Assembly: GCA_019459145.1 (NCBI GenBank)
Contig: JAIBEK010000042.1
Location: 56,383 to 120,382 of the forward strand
Direction of reading: 5' to 3'
From: Arenimonas sp.
GTDB taxonomy: Bacteria > Pseudomonadota > Alphaproteobacteria > Rhizobiales > Rhizobiaceae
DNA length: 64,000 nt
Below are positions 53,473-62,571 of this stretch, piece by piece. Positions within the stretch are counted from its first letter, which is position 1. The number at the start of each line of letters is the position of its first letter. Position numbers and translations under genes: made by a program. Under the pieces are notes generated by a model. It did not search any database, had not been told where the DNA came from, and was given only the letters and a program-made list of their open reading frames with translations.

Positions 53473-54120
53473 ATGCGGCTCATCGCCGAAAACCTCGCCG
53501 CCAAGCGCGGCGAAGACCTGATTTTCGTGAATGTTTCCTTTCAGTTGGCGGCCGGCGAGGCAATGGTGCTGACGGGCCGCAACGGGTCGGGCAAGTCGAC
53601 GCTGCTGCGCGTCGTCGCCGGTCTGCTTCGACCCGAAACCGGCCGCGTCGAAGCGGTCTTCCGCGACGGCCGCGAGACCCGGCCGGCCCGCGAAGTCAGC
53701 CATTATCTCGGCCATCGCAACGCCATGAAGCAGGAATTGACGGTCATCGAGAATCTGGCCTTCTGGCGAGATTTTCTCGGCGACTTCGAAGGCGGTGAGG
53801 GCCGCTCGATCGAGGCGGCGGCCGACGCGGTCGGCCTGGGCGGGATCACCCATCTTCCCTTCGGCTATCTCTCGGCCGGCCAGCAGCGCCGATTCGCCAT
53901 GGCCAAGCTGCTCGTCGCCCATCGCCCGGTGTGGATCCTCGACGAACCGACGGCGGCGCTCGACGCCAGCGCCGACCAGATGTTCGCCGGCCTGGTCCAC
54001 GAACACCTGGCCAATGGCGGCATCGCCATGGTCGCCACCCACCAGCCGCTCGGCCTCAGGGATGCCAAGACCCTGGTGATGAAGGGGTTCGAGTATCATG
54101 GGTTGGGGGAAATGGCATGA
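53473..54120 (+). CDS. ccmA: Haem exporter ATP-binding protein CcmA
   Basis: The ATPase of the CcmABCD complex, which releases haem-loaded CcmE during cytochrome c maturation. Walker A GRNGSGKST (about residues 35-43), signature LSAGQQRR near 133 and Walker B VWILDEPTAALD near 154 are present. 215 residues is normal. It starts the run ccmA-ccmB-ccmC-ccmD-ccmG; normally ccmB follows closely, but here 256 bp with a palindromic repeat intervene. Confidence 0.95.
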   Translation: MRLIAENLAAKRGEDLIFVNVSFQLAAGEAMVLTGRNGSGKSTLLRVVAGLLRPETGRVEAVFRDGRETRPAREVSHYLGHRNAMKQELTVIENLAFWRDFLGDFEGGEGRSIEAAADAVGLGGITHLPFGYLSAGQQRRFAMAKLLVAHRPVWILDEPTAALDASADQMFAGLVHEHLANGGIAMVATHQPLGLRDAKTLVMKGFEYHGLGEMA

Positions 54121-54177
54121 TGAGGCTGGCCGTTTCCCGCGACGTTCTTTTCCTCCCGCTTTCACCCTTTATGATTT

Positions 54178-54336
54178 CCCCTCCCCAACCCCTCCCCACA
54201 AGGGGGAGGGGCTCGGTTTGCGTTTCTGCCTCCGTTCGAAACCACCGGCCCGGCAGCGATATCGGTTTATCGCATCGAAACGGCTGCCGCGGATTATCCC
54301 CTCCCCCTTGTGGGGAGGGGTCGGGGTGGGGAGGGG
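54178..54336. repeat. Palindromic GC-rich repeat element between ccmA and ccmB
   Basis: Two 23-base arms (54189-54211 and 54298-54320) are perfect reverse complements of each other. Each arm can also fold alone, from CCCCTCCCC to GGGGAGGGG. Outer C/G-rich extensions reach 54178 and 54336. Similar CCCCTCC...TTGTGGGGAGGGG palindromes are widespread between genes in Rhizobiales. It lies in an operon, so it may affect read-through or mRNA decay. Confidence 0.8.
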
Positions 54337-54376
54337 CCGGGGAGGGGACTTTCACTCAAATGATGAGACATTCCGC

Positions 54377-55036
54377 ATGATCGCCCTCTTCCTCCGCGAC
54401 CTCAAACTCTCCGTGCGCGCCGGTGGCGGGGCGCTGATCGGGGTTTTGTTCTTCATGACGGTGGTCGCCGTCATTCCCTTCGGCGTCGGACCCGATCTCA
54501 ACCTGTTGTCGCGCATCGGCCCGGCGATCGTCTGGATCGGCGCACTCCTGGCAGCGCTTCTCGGCCTCGACCGGCTGTTCCAGGCCGAGCGCGACGATGG
54601 GTCGCTGGACCTGATCCTGATGCAGGAAACGCCGCTGGTGCTGACCGTCTTCGTCAAGTGTCTGGCGCATTGGGTGGCGACCAGCCTGCCGCTGGTGATC
54701 GCCTCGCCGCTGCTCGGCCTGTTCATGAACATGAACGAGGTGGCGATCGGGGCGGTGATGCTGACCCTTCTCGTCGGTTCGCCGGCGATCACCTTTATCG
54801 GAGCCGCCGGCGCGGCGGTCGCCGTCGCCTTGCCGCGCGGCGGGCTGCTGGTGTCGATCCTCGTCCTGCCGCTCGCCATCCCGGTGCTGATCTTCGGGGT
54901 CAGCGCTTCTTATGCGGCGGTCGAGGACCCGGCCCCATTTCTGCCGCCCTTCCTGTTTCTGATCGCCATCACGCTGTTCTTCGCGGTGATCGGACCGCTC
55001 GCGGCCGCACTGGCGCTGCGCAGCGCCTCGGATTGA
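54377..55036 (+). CDS. ccmB: Haem exporter permease CcmB
   Basis: Six-helix membrane subunit paired with CcmA in the cytochrome c maturation ABC complex. The N terminus MIALFLRDLKLSVRAGGG and the stretch RLFQAERDDGSLDLILMQETPL are hallmarks; hydrophobic segments include GGALIGVLFFMTVVAVIPFGVG and IAITLFFAVIGPLAAALAL. ATG 54377 gives 219 residues; the longer frame reads through the repeat and is an artefact. Confidence 0.94.
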   Translation: MIALFLRDLKLSVRAGGGALIGVLFFMTVVAVIPFGVGPDLNLLSRIGPAIVWIGALLAALLGLDRLFQAERDDGSLDLILMQETPLVLTVFVKCLAHWVATSLPLVIASPLLGLFMNMNEVAIGAVMLTLLVGSPAITFIGAAGAAVAVALPRGGLLVSILVLPLAIPVLIFGVSASYAAVEDPAPFLPPFLFLIAITLFFAVIGPLAAALALRSASD

Positions 55037-55081
55037 CCGGGATCAATTGCAGTTCGCCGCCTCTCAGGTTAGAAGCATTCC

Positions 55082-55849
55082 ATGAACACTATGTCTGTTG
55101 CCCTTTCAAAGTTCAGCGAACTCGCCAATCCGACCCGGTTTCTGGCGCTGTCCGGGCGCATCCTGCCGTGGCTCGCGGGCCTGACGGCACTGCTTTTCGC
55201 CGTCGGTCTCTATATGAGCTTCACCACCGAAGGCGACTACCAGCAGGGCGATACGGTACGGATCATGTATGTGCATGTGCCGGCGGCCTGGCTGGCGATG
55301 ATGTGCTATTCGGTCATGGCGGTCTCGGCGATCGGCACGCTGGTCTGGCGTCATCCGCTGGCCGATGTTAGCCACAAGGCGGCCGCTCCGCTGGGTGCCG
55401 CCTTTACCCTGATCTCGCTGATTACCGGTTCGCTGTGGGGCAAGCCGATGTGGGGCACGTGGTGGGTCTGGGATGCGCGGCTGACCTCGGTCTTCGTGCT
55501 CTTCCTGATGTATCTCGGCCTGATCGCGCTCAACCGCGCCATGGATGATGCCTCAAAGGCCGCCCGTCTCAGCGCCGTGCTGATCCTCGTCGGCTTCGTC
55601 AATATCCCGATCATCAAGTTCTCGGTCGAGTGGTGGAATACGCTGCATCAGCCGGCGAGCGTGATGCGCATGGACGGCCCGACCATTGACCCGGAATTTC
55701 TCTGGCCGCTGCTGGTCATGGCGATCGCCTTCACGCTGCTGTTCTTCACGCTTCACCTGATGGCGATGCGCAACGAGATATGGCGCCGGCGGATCGCCAC
55801 GCAGCGCCGCATGGCGGCCCGGATGGCCGGCCGGGAGGTTTCGCCGTGA
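55082..55849 (+). CDS. ccmC: Haem-handling protein CcmC
   Basis: CcmC places haem on CcmE at the periplasmic face of the membrane. The tryptophan-rich motif [13 protein letters not shown] (about residues 124-136) and histidines in YVHVPAAW and NTLHQPAS are the haem-binding features of the family; six hydrophobic segments are visible. 255 residues. Its stop overlaps the ccmD start (GTGA). Confidence 0.96.
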   Translation: MNTMSVALSKFSELANPTRFLALSGRILPWLAGLTALLFAVGLYMSFTTEGDYQQGDTVRIMYVHVPAAWLAMMCYSVMAVSAIGTLVWRHPLADVSHKAAAPLGAAFTLISLITGSLWGKPMWGTWWVWDARLTSVFVLFLMYLGLIALNRAMDDASKAARLSAVLILVGFVNIPIIKFSVEWWNTLHQPASVMRMDGPTIDPEFLWPLLVMAIAFTLLFFTLHLMAMRNEIWRRRIATQRRMAARMAGREVSP

Positions 55850-56019
55850 GCCACGCGTTCTACATCTATCTTTCCTACGGCGTCAGCGCCCTGATCATCC
55901 TTGCTGTGGTCGCTTGGGTCTGGCTGGATGGCCGGGCGCGCCAGGCTGAACTGAAGGCGCTCGATGCAGCCGGCATCCGTCGCCGCTCGGCCACCGCCGT
56001 TTCCGAGGCGTCCGAATGA
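55846..56019 (+). CDS. ccmD: Haem exporter subunit CcmD
   Basis: A 57-residue protein with one membrane helix ([22 protein letters not shown]) and a basic C-terminal tail ([16 protein letters not shown]), as expected for CcmD, which keeps CcmABC together for release of holo-CcmE. GTG 55846 overlaps the ccmC stop and the end overlaps the ccmG start, so it was identified by size, topology and position. Confidence 0.92.
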   Translation: MSHAFYIYLSYGVSALIILAVVAWVWLDGRARQAELKALDAAGIRRRSATAVSEASE

Positions 56020-56615
56020 GCAAGATCGAATCAAAGCCCGGCGCCCGACGCGGTATCGGCCGCTATCTCGTGGCCATCATCCCGCTCGCCTTGTTCGCCA
56101 TCTTTGCAGGCGTTGCCGGCAAGATGCTCTATGACCAGGACGTCAACGGCCGCGACGTTTCGGCCATCCCCTCGGCACTGATCGGCACGAAGGCGCCGGC
56201 GCTGGCCATGGCCGGGCTCGACGGTTCGAACACGCCGGCCCTCACCTCCGAGGCGATCGCCGGCAAGCTGACGCTGGTCAATGTCTTCGCCTCCTGGTGC
56301 GTGCCGTGCCGGCAGGAGCATCCGATCCTCAAAGACCTGTCCAAGGATCCGCGGCTTAACGTCGTCGGCATCAACTACAAGGACAAAAACGACAACGCGC
56401 TGCGCTTCCTCGGCGAGCTCGGCAATCCCTATGCTGCGATCGGTGTTGATCCCAACGGCAAGGCGGCGATCGACTGGGGCGTCTACGGTATCCCGGAAAG
56501 CTATCTCGTCGCTGCCGACGGCACGATCCTCTACAAGAAGGTCGGCCCCTTCGACCCGCAATCGCTCGAGACCGGTCTTTATCCGGCGATCGAAAAGGCG
56601 CTTGCCGGCTCCTGA
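56016..56615 (+). CDS. ccmG: Thiol:disulfide interchange protein CcmG (DsbE/CycY)
   Basis: A membrane-anchored periplasmic thioredoxin that reduces the apocytochrome c haem-binding cysteines. A single N-terminal anchor ([22 protein letters not shown]) precedes the thioredoxin domain with [13 protein letters not shown] (WCVPC at residues 94-98) and [12 protein letters not shown] with the cis-proline. 199 residues. It starts within the ccmD stop (ATGA) and ends the ccm run here; ccmE, F and H are not in the window. Confidence 0.95.
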   Translation: MSKIESKPGARRGIGRYLVAIIPLALFAIFAGVAGKMLYDQDVNGRDVSAIPSALIGTKAPALAMAGLDGSNTPALTSEAIAGKLTLVNVFASWCVPCRQEHPILKDLSKDPRLNVVGINYKDKNDNALRFLGELGNPYAAIGVDPNGKAAIDWGVYGIPESYLVAADGTILYKKVGPFDPQSLETGLYPAIEKALAGS

Positions 56616-56642
56616 GCCGGTGCCCCTCCAATATGCATGCGA

Positions 56643-56674
56643 TTGACTTTCGCTGGTATCTCTCTATGATACCA
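56643..56674 (+). promoter_or_regulatory. higBA promoter with overlapping operator palindrome
   Basis: TTGACT (56643-56648) and TATGAT (56665-56670) are 16 bp apart. The inverted repeat TGGTATC-N7-GATACCA (56654-56674) covers the -10 box, as expected for an antitoxin-autorepressed promoter. The higB start is 17 bp further on. Confidence 0.8.
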
Positions 56675-56690
56675 ACTTGGAGGGCGGTCG

Positions 56691-56972
56691 ATGATCCGTT
56701 CGTTCAGGGACAAGTTGACCCGATCGATTGACGACGGATCCGTGCGGAAGGGCTTTCCTGCGGATCTCGTTCGGCGGGCGCAGCAATTGCTTGTGCTGCT
56801 CGATGCAGCCAAGGACCTCAACGACCTTCGTTCACCGCCCGGTAATCGCCTTGAGAAATTGTCAGGTGATCGGCAGGGGCAATATTCGATCAGCATCAGC
56901 AGCCAGTGGCGCATCTGCTTCGTCTGGACAGAGGCAGGCCCTGAGCACGTCGAGATTACGGATTATCATTGA
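56691..56972 (+). CDS. higB: HigB-type toxin of a toxin-antitoxin pair (RelE/ParE superfamily)
   Basis: A 93-residue RelE-fold protein. MIRSFRDKLTRSIDDG, LLVLLDAAKDLNDLRSPPGNRLEKLSGDRQGQYSISIS and SQWRICFVWTEAGPEHVEITDYH match the plasmid-maintenance killer (HigB) family, ribosome-dependent mRNA endonucleases. It precedes the antitoxin gene, the reversed order typical of higBA. The pair lies between ccmG and the convergent DUF2585 gene. Confidence 0.93.
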   Translation: MIRSFRDKLTRSIDDGSVRKGFPADLVRRAQQLLVLLDAAKDLNDLRSPPGNRLEKLSGDRQGQYSISISSQWRICFVWTEAGPEHVEITDYH

Positions 56973-57003
56973 GCCGATCTTTTCATCGGCCGGGAGATCG
57001 AAG

Positions 57004-57303
57004 ATGACCATCAGCAAAGCGCCCCCCATCCATCCCGGCGAGATCCTGCGCGATCTCTATCTTGAGCCGCTGGGCCTGACCGCCTATGCGCTGGCCAAGA
57101 AGCTTAGGGTGCCGCGGACCCGCGTGGAACGCATCGTGGCAGAGAAGATCGGGATCAGCGCCGATACCGCCCTTCGTCTCGCCAAATTTTTCAAGACGAG
57201 CCCGGAATACTGGCTCAACCTCCAGTCCAATTATGACCTGAAGCGTGAGGCCCTTGTCCTTGCCAAGGAGCTCGCGGAAATTCCGGAAATGGAAGCGGCG
57301 TAA
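57004..57303 (+). CDS. higA: HigA-type antitoxin
   Basis: A 99-residue XRE-family HTH protein. PPIHPGEILRDLYLEPLGLTAYALAKKLRVPRTRVERIV and ISADTALRLAKFFKTSPEYWLNLQSNYDL are HigA hallmarks. It neutralises HigB and should repress the promoter at 56643-56674. ATG 57004 is the family start; a longer frame is a shadow of higB. Its stop is 3 bases from that of the convergent DUF2585 gene. Confidence 0.94.
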   Translation: MTISKAPPIHPGEILRDLYLEPLGLTAYALAKKLRVPRTRVERIVAEKIGISADTALRLAKFFKTSPEYWLNLQSNYDLKREALVLAKELAEIPEMEAA

Positions 57304-57306
57304 GCC

Positions 57307-57906
57307 TCACAGCGCCGCCTGCCAGGCCTTGACCACCTCGACCGGCCAGACCAGCATCAGCACGTTGAGCGTGAGGTTGTCGCGGATGACGATCGCGGTT
57401 GCGACCTCGAAGCCGATGGCGAGCGCGACCGTCAGCCAGACGGGTGCGCGGGCGGCAAAGAGGAAGCCCAGCACCATGGCCACCGTGTCCATCGCCGAAT
57501 TGAGGATGCTGTCGCCTTGATAGCCGACCGCCATGGTCGCGGTGCGGTAGCGGTCGATGATGATCGGCGAGTTTTCCAGCAACTCCCAGGCGACCTCGAC
57601 GACCACGGCGAGCGTCAGCCTGGCGCCAAACGAGGCGCGGGGCAGGGCGACGATCGCTAGCCAGTAGAACAGGAAGCCGTGGATGATGTGCGACGGCGTG
57701 TACCAGTCGGAAATGTGCTGCGAATTGCCGGCCGTGTTGACGCCCGGCTCGAACAGCTTGATGTAGCCGCATTCGCAGATCGGGATGCGCCCCATCAGCG
57801 CCAGCGTCACGATCTGCACGATGAGGAAGACCGCCGCCACGACGAGCCAGAAGCGCGTGGTGCGGCGGTGGTCGACGGCGAGCGTCACCGGACCGCCGCC
57901 GCTCAT
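57307..57906 (-). CDS. DUF2585 (UPF0314) membrane protein
   Basis: A 199-residue membrane protein of the alphaproteobacterial DUF2585 family, function unknown. About four or five hydrophobic segments are visible, and the conserved middle is [16 protein letters not shown] with [19 protein letters not shown]. The start overlaps the yciB stop by 4 bases (ATGA). It ends the dapF-mtaB-ftsY-yciB direction run and converges on higA. Confidence 0.88.
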   Translation of the reverse strand: MSGGGPVTLAVDHRRTTRFWLVVAAVFLIVQIVTLALMGRIPICECGYIKLFEPGVNTAGNSQHISDWYTPSHIIHGFLFYWLAIVALPRASFGARLTLAVVVEVAWELLENSPIIIDRYRTATMAVGYQGDSILNSAMDTVAMVLGFLFAARAPVWLTVALAIGFEVATAIVIRDNLTLNVLMLVWPVEVVKAWQAAL

Positions 57907-58565
57907 TCGCCCTTGCTCCCGTTTTTCGTTTCCGTCCCGCTGTCCAGCGAGTGGCGCATGATCAGCGGCATCTGGGCCAGCGTGAACAGGATGGTGATCG
58001 GCATCGTGCCCCAGACCTTGAAATTGACCCAGGTGGCGTCGGAGAAATTGCGCCAGACAACCTCGTTGAGCACCGCGAGGAAGAGGAAGAACAGGCCCCA
58101 GCGCAGCGTCAGCTTCTTCCAGCCCTCGGCGTCGAGCTGGAAGGCGGCGTTGAAGACATAGCCGAGCAAGGACTTGCCGAAGAACAGCCCGCCGAGCAAC
58201 ACCACGCCGAACAGCGTGTTGACGATGGTGGGCTTCATCTTGATGAAGGTTTCATCCTGCAGCCAGATCGACAGCGAGCCGAACACCATGACGACGATGC
58301 CCGAGACGAAGGGCATGACCGGCAGGTGCTTGAAGACGATCCTGGAGACGATCAGCGAGACGACGGTTGCCACCATGAAGAGGGCGGTGGCGATCAGCAG
58401 CGGGCCGCCGACGGCGGTCAGCGCCGGAAAGGTCCGGGCCAGCCATTCGCCGCGCAGATTGCCGAAGAAGAAGACCATGAGCGGCCCGATCTCCAGCACC
58501 ATCTTCAGCATGGGGTGGTGACGCTCTTCGGCGGTCGGCTTGGTATCGCTTTCGAAATTGCTCAT
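57903..58565 (-). CDS. yciB: Septation protein A / YciB-family inner-membrane protein
   Basis: A polytopic inner-membrane protein of the YciB (IspZ) family linked to cell-envelope and septation functions. [13 protein letters not shown] is the usual N-terminal helix, and [24 protein letters not shown] plus [19 protein letters not shown] are family hallmarks. 220 residues. It lies 40 bp downstream of ftsY. Confidence 0.94.
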   Translation of the reverse strand: MSNFESDTKPTAEERHHPMLKMVLEIGPLMVFFFGNLRGEWLARTFPALTAVGGPLLIATALFMVATVVSLIVSRIVFKHLPVMPFVSGIVVMVFGSLSIWLQDETFIKMKPTIVNTLFGVVLLGGLFFGKSLLGYVFNAAFQLDAEGWKKLTLRWGLFFLFLAVLNEVVWRNFSDATWVNFKVWGTMPITILFTLAQMPLIMRHSLDSGTETKNGSKGE

Positions 58566-58605
58566 GTCTGGTCTTTCAGATCCGTTGTGCGAGCCGGCGT
58601 CCGGT

Positions 58606-59940
58606 TCAGTGGGGGAGGCCGGCGATGGCGGCGGCGAAATCTTCCGCCTCGAAGGGTTCGAGGTCGTCCACGCCTTCGCCGACGCCGATGAAATAGACCG
58701 GCAGCTTGTGCTTGGCGGCGATGGCCACCAGGATGCCGCCGCGCGCCGTGCCGTCGAGCTTGGTCATGATCAACCCGTTGACGCCGGCGATATTGCGGAA
58801 GATCTCGACCTGGTTCATGGCGTTCTGGCCGGTGGTCGCATCGAGCGTCTGCAGCACGGTATGCGGTGCATCGGGATCGAGCTTGCCCAGCACACGGACG
58901 ATCTTTTCCAGCTCCGCCATCAGCTCCGTCTTGTTCTGCAGCCGCCCGGCGGTGTCGATGATCAGCACGTCCGACTTCTCGGCCCGGGCCTTTTCGAAGG
59001 CGTCATAGGCAAGGCCCGCGGCATCGGCGCCGAGCTTGGTGCCGAGGAAGGTCGAGCCGGTGCGGTCGGCCCAGATCTTCAGCTGCTCGATCGCGGCGGC
59101 GCGGAAGGTGTCGCCGGCGGCCAGCATGACCTTCAGGCCGGAGCCGGAGAGCTTGGCGGCGAGCTTGCCGATCGTGGTGGTCTTGCCGGTGCCGTTGACG
59201 CCGACGACGAGGATGACATGCGGCTTGTGGCTGAGGTCGAGCGCCAGCGGCCTTGCCACCGGCTTCAGCACCTTGGTGATTTCGGCTGCCATGATGCGGG
59301 AGACGTCCTCGCCGGTCACGTCCTTGCCGTAGCGCTCCGACGACAGCGTGCCGGTGACGCGCATCGCGGTCTCGACGCCGAGATCGGCCTGGATCAGCAG
59401 GTCTTCGAGCTCCTCCAGCGTGTCCTCGTCCAGCTTGCGCTTGGTGAACAGCGCAGCGATCTGGCCGGTGAGCTGCGAGGAGGTGCGGGCCAGGCCCTGG
59501 CGCAGGCGCTGGAACCAGGAGAGCTTGACGGCCGGGATCTCGGGCTCCGGCTCGGGCCGAGATGCCGTGGCGGCGAAGCCCTTGGGCAGCGTCACCGCAT
59601 TGTCCTCATCCGGCTCCAGCACGGCATGGGTGACGTCGGCGGGCTGCTCCGGCTGCGGGTGGAAATCTTCGTCTTCTACAGTCGCGGCTGTGATTTCAGG
59701 TTCAGCCGACGCGGGCGCGACTTCGGGCTCCGCTTCATCCGCCGCCGGGCCGCCGGCCGTGTCGATCACTTCGGCGGCGATCGGGTCGGCCGCTTCGGGC
59801 AGCGCCTCGATCGTTTCGCCCGCATCGATCCGCTCGGCCGCATCGACCAGGCTGGCGAAGTCTTCCGCCTCCGCAGGCTTGTCGGCCGACGGCTTGTCCT
59901 TGCCGAAGGTGAAGACTTTCTTGATGAAGCCGAGCGCCAT
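58606..59940 (-). CDS. ftsY: Signal recognition particle receptor FtsY
   Basis: FtsY is the SRP receptor GTPase that brings translating ribosomes to the inner membrane. The first 140 residues are acidic and low-complexity (A domain: many Glu/Ala, e.g. [19 protein letters not shown]). The NG domain follows with G1 [15 protein letters not shown] near residue 247, [19 protein letters not shown], and the C-terminal [13 protein letters not shown]. 444 residues. Neighbours mtaB and dapF are the usual ones. Confidence 0.97.
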   Translation of the reverse strand: MALGFIKKVFTFGKDKPSADKPAEAEDFASLVDAAERIDAGETIEALPEAADPIAAEVIDTAGGPAADEAEPEVAPASAEPEITAATVEDEDFHPQPEQPADVTHAVLEPDEDNAVTLPKGFAATASRPEPEPEIPAVKLSWFQRLRQGLARTSSQLTGQIAALFTKRKLDEDTLEELEDLLIQADLGVETAMRVTGTLSSERYGKDVTGEDVSRIMAAEITKVLKPVARPLALDLSHKPHVILVVGVNGTGKTTTIGKLAAKLSGSGLKVMLAAGDTFRAAAIEQLKIWADRTGSTFLGTKLGADAAGLAYDAFEKARAEKSDVLIIDTAGRLQNKTELMAELEKIVRVLGKLDPDAPHTVLQTLDATTGQNAMNQVEIFRNIAGVNGLIMTKLDGTARGGILVAIAAKHKLPVYFIGVGEGVDDLEPFEAEDFAAAIAGLPH

Positions 59941-59959
59941 GAAGCTGTTGTCCGTTCTG

Positions 59960-61234
59960 TCAGGCGGCCGAGGCGGTCGCCAGTTGCATGTGGAGATGCC
60001 GGCCGTTGTGGCCGGTGATCGTCACCGTAACGAGGCTGCGGGGGATAAGGTCCGGCGCCGCGACGAGGGTGAAGTTTTCCGTATGGGCCATCCCGGTCAT
60101 TTCGACAAGCACGGTCTGGCGTGTGCCGACCATGGCGGCGAGATGGCGGGTCTGCAACCGCTCCGCCGTCTCGCGCAGCCGCGCGGCGCGCTCTTTGACG
60201 AGGCGGCGGTCGAGCTGCGGCATGCGGGCGGCCGGCGTGCCGGGGCGCGGGCTGTAGGGGAAGACATGCAGTTGCGCGATGCCGATCGCGTCGGCGAGGC
60301 TTGCGGAATTCTCCGCCATAGCCTCGGTCTCGGTCGGGAAGCCGGCGATCATGTCGGCGCCGAAACTGATCTGCGGGCGCAGGCGCCGAACCTGTTCGGC
60401 AAAGGCGATCGCATCGGCGCGCGAATGGCGCCGCTTCATGCGCTTCAGGATCATGTCGTCGCCATGCTGCAGCGAGAGATGCAGATGCGGCATGAAACGC
60501 GGCTCGTCGGCGATCAGGTCGAACAGGTGGCGGTCGGCCTCGATGCCGTCGATCGAGGAGAGGCGCAGGCGGGCGATCTCGGGGATCTGCTTCAGCAGGG
60601 TTTTGGCCAGCAGGCCGAGCGTCGGCTGGCCGGGCAGGTCGGCGCCGTAGCTGGTCGCGTCGACGCCGGTCAGCACCACTTCGCGGTAACCGTTCTCGAC
60701 CAGTCTGCGGGCCTGGTCGACGACCGCGCCCATCGGTACGGAGCGGGAATTGCCGCGGCCGAAGGGAATGATGCAGAAGGTGCAGCGGTGGTCGCAGCCG
60801 TTCTGCACCTGCAGGAAGGCACGCACATGGCCGTCGATATGGCCGACGAGCTGCGGGGCGGTCTCGGTCACGCTCATGATGTCGTTGACGCGCAGCTTTT
60901 CTTCCGCCGCGACGCCGAAGTCGGGCAGGCGGCGATAATTCTCGGCGTTGAGCTTTTCCTCGTTGCCGAGCACGGCATCGACCTCCGGCATGGCGGCAAA
61001 GCCGACCGCATCGGTCTGCGCGGCGCAGCCGGTGACGATGATGCGGGCCTTCGGATTCTCGCGCCGGGCGCGGCGGATCGCCTGGCGGGCCTGGCGCACC
61101 GCCTCGCCGGTGACGGCGCAGGTGTTGACGAGAATGGCGTCGTCAAGGCCGGCCTTGGCCGCCTCGGCCTTCATCACTTCGGACTCGTAGGTGTTGAGCC
61201 GGCAACCGAAGGTGATGACGTCGATGCCGCTCAC
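59960..61234 (-). CDS. mtaB: tRNA (N6-threonylcarbamoyladenosine-37-C2)-methylthiotransferase MtaB
   Basis: A radical-SAM methylthiotransferase that thiomethylates t6A37 in tRNAs. The N-terminal UPF0004 domain has cysteines in FGCRLN, VNTCAVT and VTGCAAQ (second Fe-S cluster); the radical-SAM motif is [17 protein letters not shown] (C-x3-C-x2-C, about residue 148); a C-terminal TRAM domain ends the protein. GTG 61234 overlaps the dapF stop by 4 bases and gives 424 residues. Confidence 0.95.
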   Translation of the reverse strand: MSGIDVITFGCRLNTYESEVMKAEAAKAGLDDAILVNTCAVTGEAVRQARQAIRRARRENPKARIIVTGCAAQTDAVGFAAMPEVDAVLGNEEKLNAENYRRLPDFGVAAEEKLRVNDIMSVTETAPQLVGHIDGHVRAFLQVQNGCDHRCTFCIIPFGRGNSRSVPMGAVVDQARRLVENGYREVVLTGVDATSYGADLPGQPTLGLLAKTLLKQIPEIARLRLSSIDGIEADRHLFDLIADEPRFMPHLHLSLQHGDDMILKRMKRRHSRADAIAFAEQVRRLRPQISFGADMIAGFPTETEAMAENSASLADAIGIAQLHVFPYSPRPGTPAARMPQLDRRLVKERAARLRETAERLQTRHLAAMVGTRQTVLVEMTGMAHTENFTLVAAPDLIPRSLVTVTITGHNGRHLHMQLATASAA

Positions 61235-62142
61235 GAAGCCTGGGCTCCGGTCTCGCTTGCCGGATCGCGCTCGAAGCCGCCCGTCTTCGGGTCGAGGCGG
61301 CCGGACCATTCCCATTCGGCCGGTCCGGTCATGACGACGCGGTCATTGTGCTCGCGCCATTCGATGATCAGCGGCTCACGGCTCGGGCTTGAGGCGACGT
61401 CGATCGTCACCTTGCGGCCGGTGCGCCCGGTGCGGGCGGCCGAGACCCCGGCGGCGCAGGCGGCCGAGCCGCAGGCGAGCGTGAGACCGGCGCCGCGCTC
61501 CCAGGTGCGGGTGCGAAGCGTGTCCTTGCCCGTCACCTGGGCGAGCGTGATATTGGCCTTTTCCGGGAAGATCGGATGGTTTTCCAGGAGCGGGCCGAAG
61601 CGCTCGAGTTCGTAATCCATCGGGTCGCGGTCGACCCAGAAGATCGCGTGCGGATTGCCCATCGAGGCGACGGAGGGCGAATGCAGGATCGGCGCGTCGA
61701 TCGGCCCGATCTGCAGCTCGATGTGGCTGGTGTCGTGGAATTCTTCCGACAGCGGAATGCGGTTCCATTCGAAGACGGGCTTGCCCATGTCGACCGAGAT
61801 CAGGCCGTCCTCGTGTTCGATGGCGTTGAGGATGCCGGCGACGGTCTGGAAGGTGAAGGTCTTGCGGCCGGTTTCGGCCGACAGCGCCTGCACGACGCAG
61901 CGCGTGCCGTTGCCGCAGGCCTGGGCGAGCGTGCCGTCGCAATTGATGATGTCGATCCACGCATCGGTGCCCTCGACCTTGGGATCGTGGATAGCCATGA
62001 TCTGGTCAAACGCGGTCATCGGGTCGGCAGCCAGCGCGATGGCGGCTTCGGGCGTTACCTTGTCCTTGCGACCGCGCATGTCGACCACCAGGATCTTGTT
62101 GCCAAGCCCGTTCATCTTCGCGAATTCGACCATGTCCGTCAT
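61231..62142 (-). CDS. dapF: Diaminopimelate epimerase
   Basis: DapF converts LL- to meso-diaminopimelate for lysine and peptidoglycan. [15 protein letters not shown] is the N terminus; the two catalytic cysteines are in [10 protein letters not shown] (about residue 75) and [12 protein letters not shown] (about 230). ATG 62142 (MTDMVEF) gives 303 residues; a downstream ATG (MVEF) is the alternative and the longer open frame is not homologous. First gene of the minus-strand run. In related genomes ffh is normally divergent from it; here prophage-like DNA starts instead. Confidence 0.96.
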   Translation of the reverse strand: MTDMVEFAKMNGLGNKILVVDMRGRKDKVTPEAAIALAADPMTAFDQIMAIHDPKVEGTDAWIDIINCDGTLAQACGNGTRCVVQALSAETGRKTFTFQTVAGILNAIEHEDGLISVDMGKPVFEWNRIPLSEEFHDTSHIELQIGPIDAPILHSPSVASMGNPHAIFWVDRDPMDYELERFGPLLENHPIFPEKANITLAQVTGKDTLRTRTWERGAGLTLACGSAACAAGVSAARTGRTGRKVTIDVASSPSREPLIIEWREHNDRVVMTGPAEWEWSGRLDPKTGGFERDPASETGAQAS

Positions 62143-62419
62143 TTGACCATTCCTCGACGTCTTGGAGCTTATATGGCGGAAACCGCCGGAAATTACCAGT
62201 GCGCGGGGGTGGGGCGATGGGGCCGGCCTCTCGCCCGGCCGAAAGCCCCGGCCGGGCTTTTGCCCTCCGGTTGATCCGGTATTTCTCTTGCCCAGGTCGA
62301 ACCTGAGCGGACGGGGCGCCGCTGGCTGCCGCGTAAGAATAATAAACAAATGACACCCCGAGGCGCCCCGTTCGGCGGTTTTTGCCCCGCGACTTCGGCC
62401 TCTCTGCGGCGCCGGCCCT
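62143..62419. other. dapF upstream region with two GC-rich hairpins
   Basis: No gene is supported. GCCCGGCC / GGCCGGGC (62233-62257) is followed by TTTT on the plus strand. A second, longer-range stem is CGGGGCGCC (62312-62320) with GGCGCCCCG (62362-62370), followed by GGTTTTT. They could bound an unrecognised small RNA or leader. I cannot name an RNA family. Confidence 0.4.
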
Positions 62420-62449
62420 TGTGTAATGTGCAAGATCAGATGGCATATC

Positions 62450-62485
62450 CGGGAACATGCGGGAAAAATCGGGAATTATCGGGAA
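62450..62485 (+). repeat. Four CGGGAA boxes at exact 10-bp intervals
   Basis: CGGGAA starts at 62450, 62460, 62470 and 62480; the 4-base fillers differ (CATG, AAAT, TTAT). One box per helical turn on the same face suggests cooperative binding of a protein, such as the transposase at a phage end or a phage regulator. Confidence 0.85.
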
Positions 62486-62571
62486 AGACCTTGAAATGCA
62501 GGGCGTTCACACTGCCGAGCGCGACTAGCTCGAAAATCAAGGCGCAAGAACAAATGGCAGTTGGCGACTTG

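Noticed and set aside
54098..54376. An N-terminal extension of CcmB reading through the repeat
   Set aside because: Pro/Gly/Arg-rich translation of a palindromic repeat; CcmB normally begins at MIALFLRDLK (54377).
59348..61615. A 755-codon plus-strand frame opposite ftsY and mtaB
   Set aside because: Ser/Ala/Gly-rich translation typical of antisense GC-rich frames.
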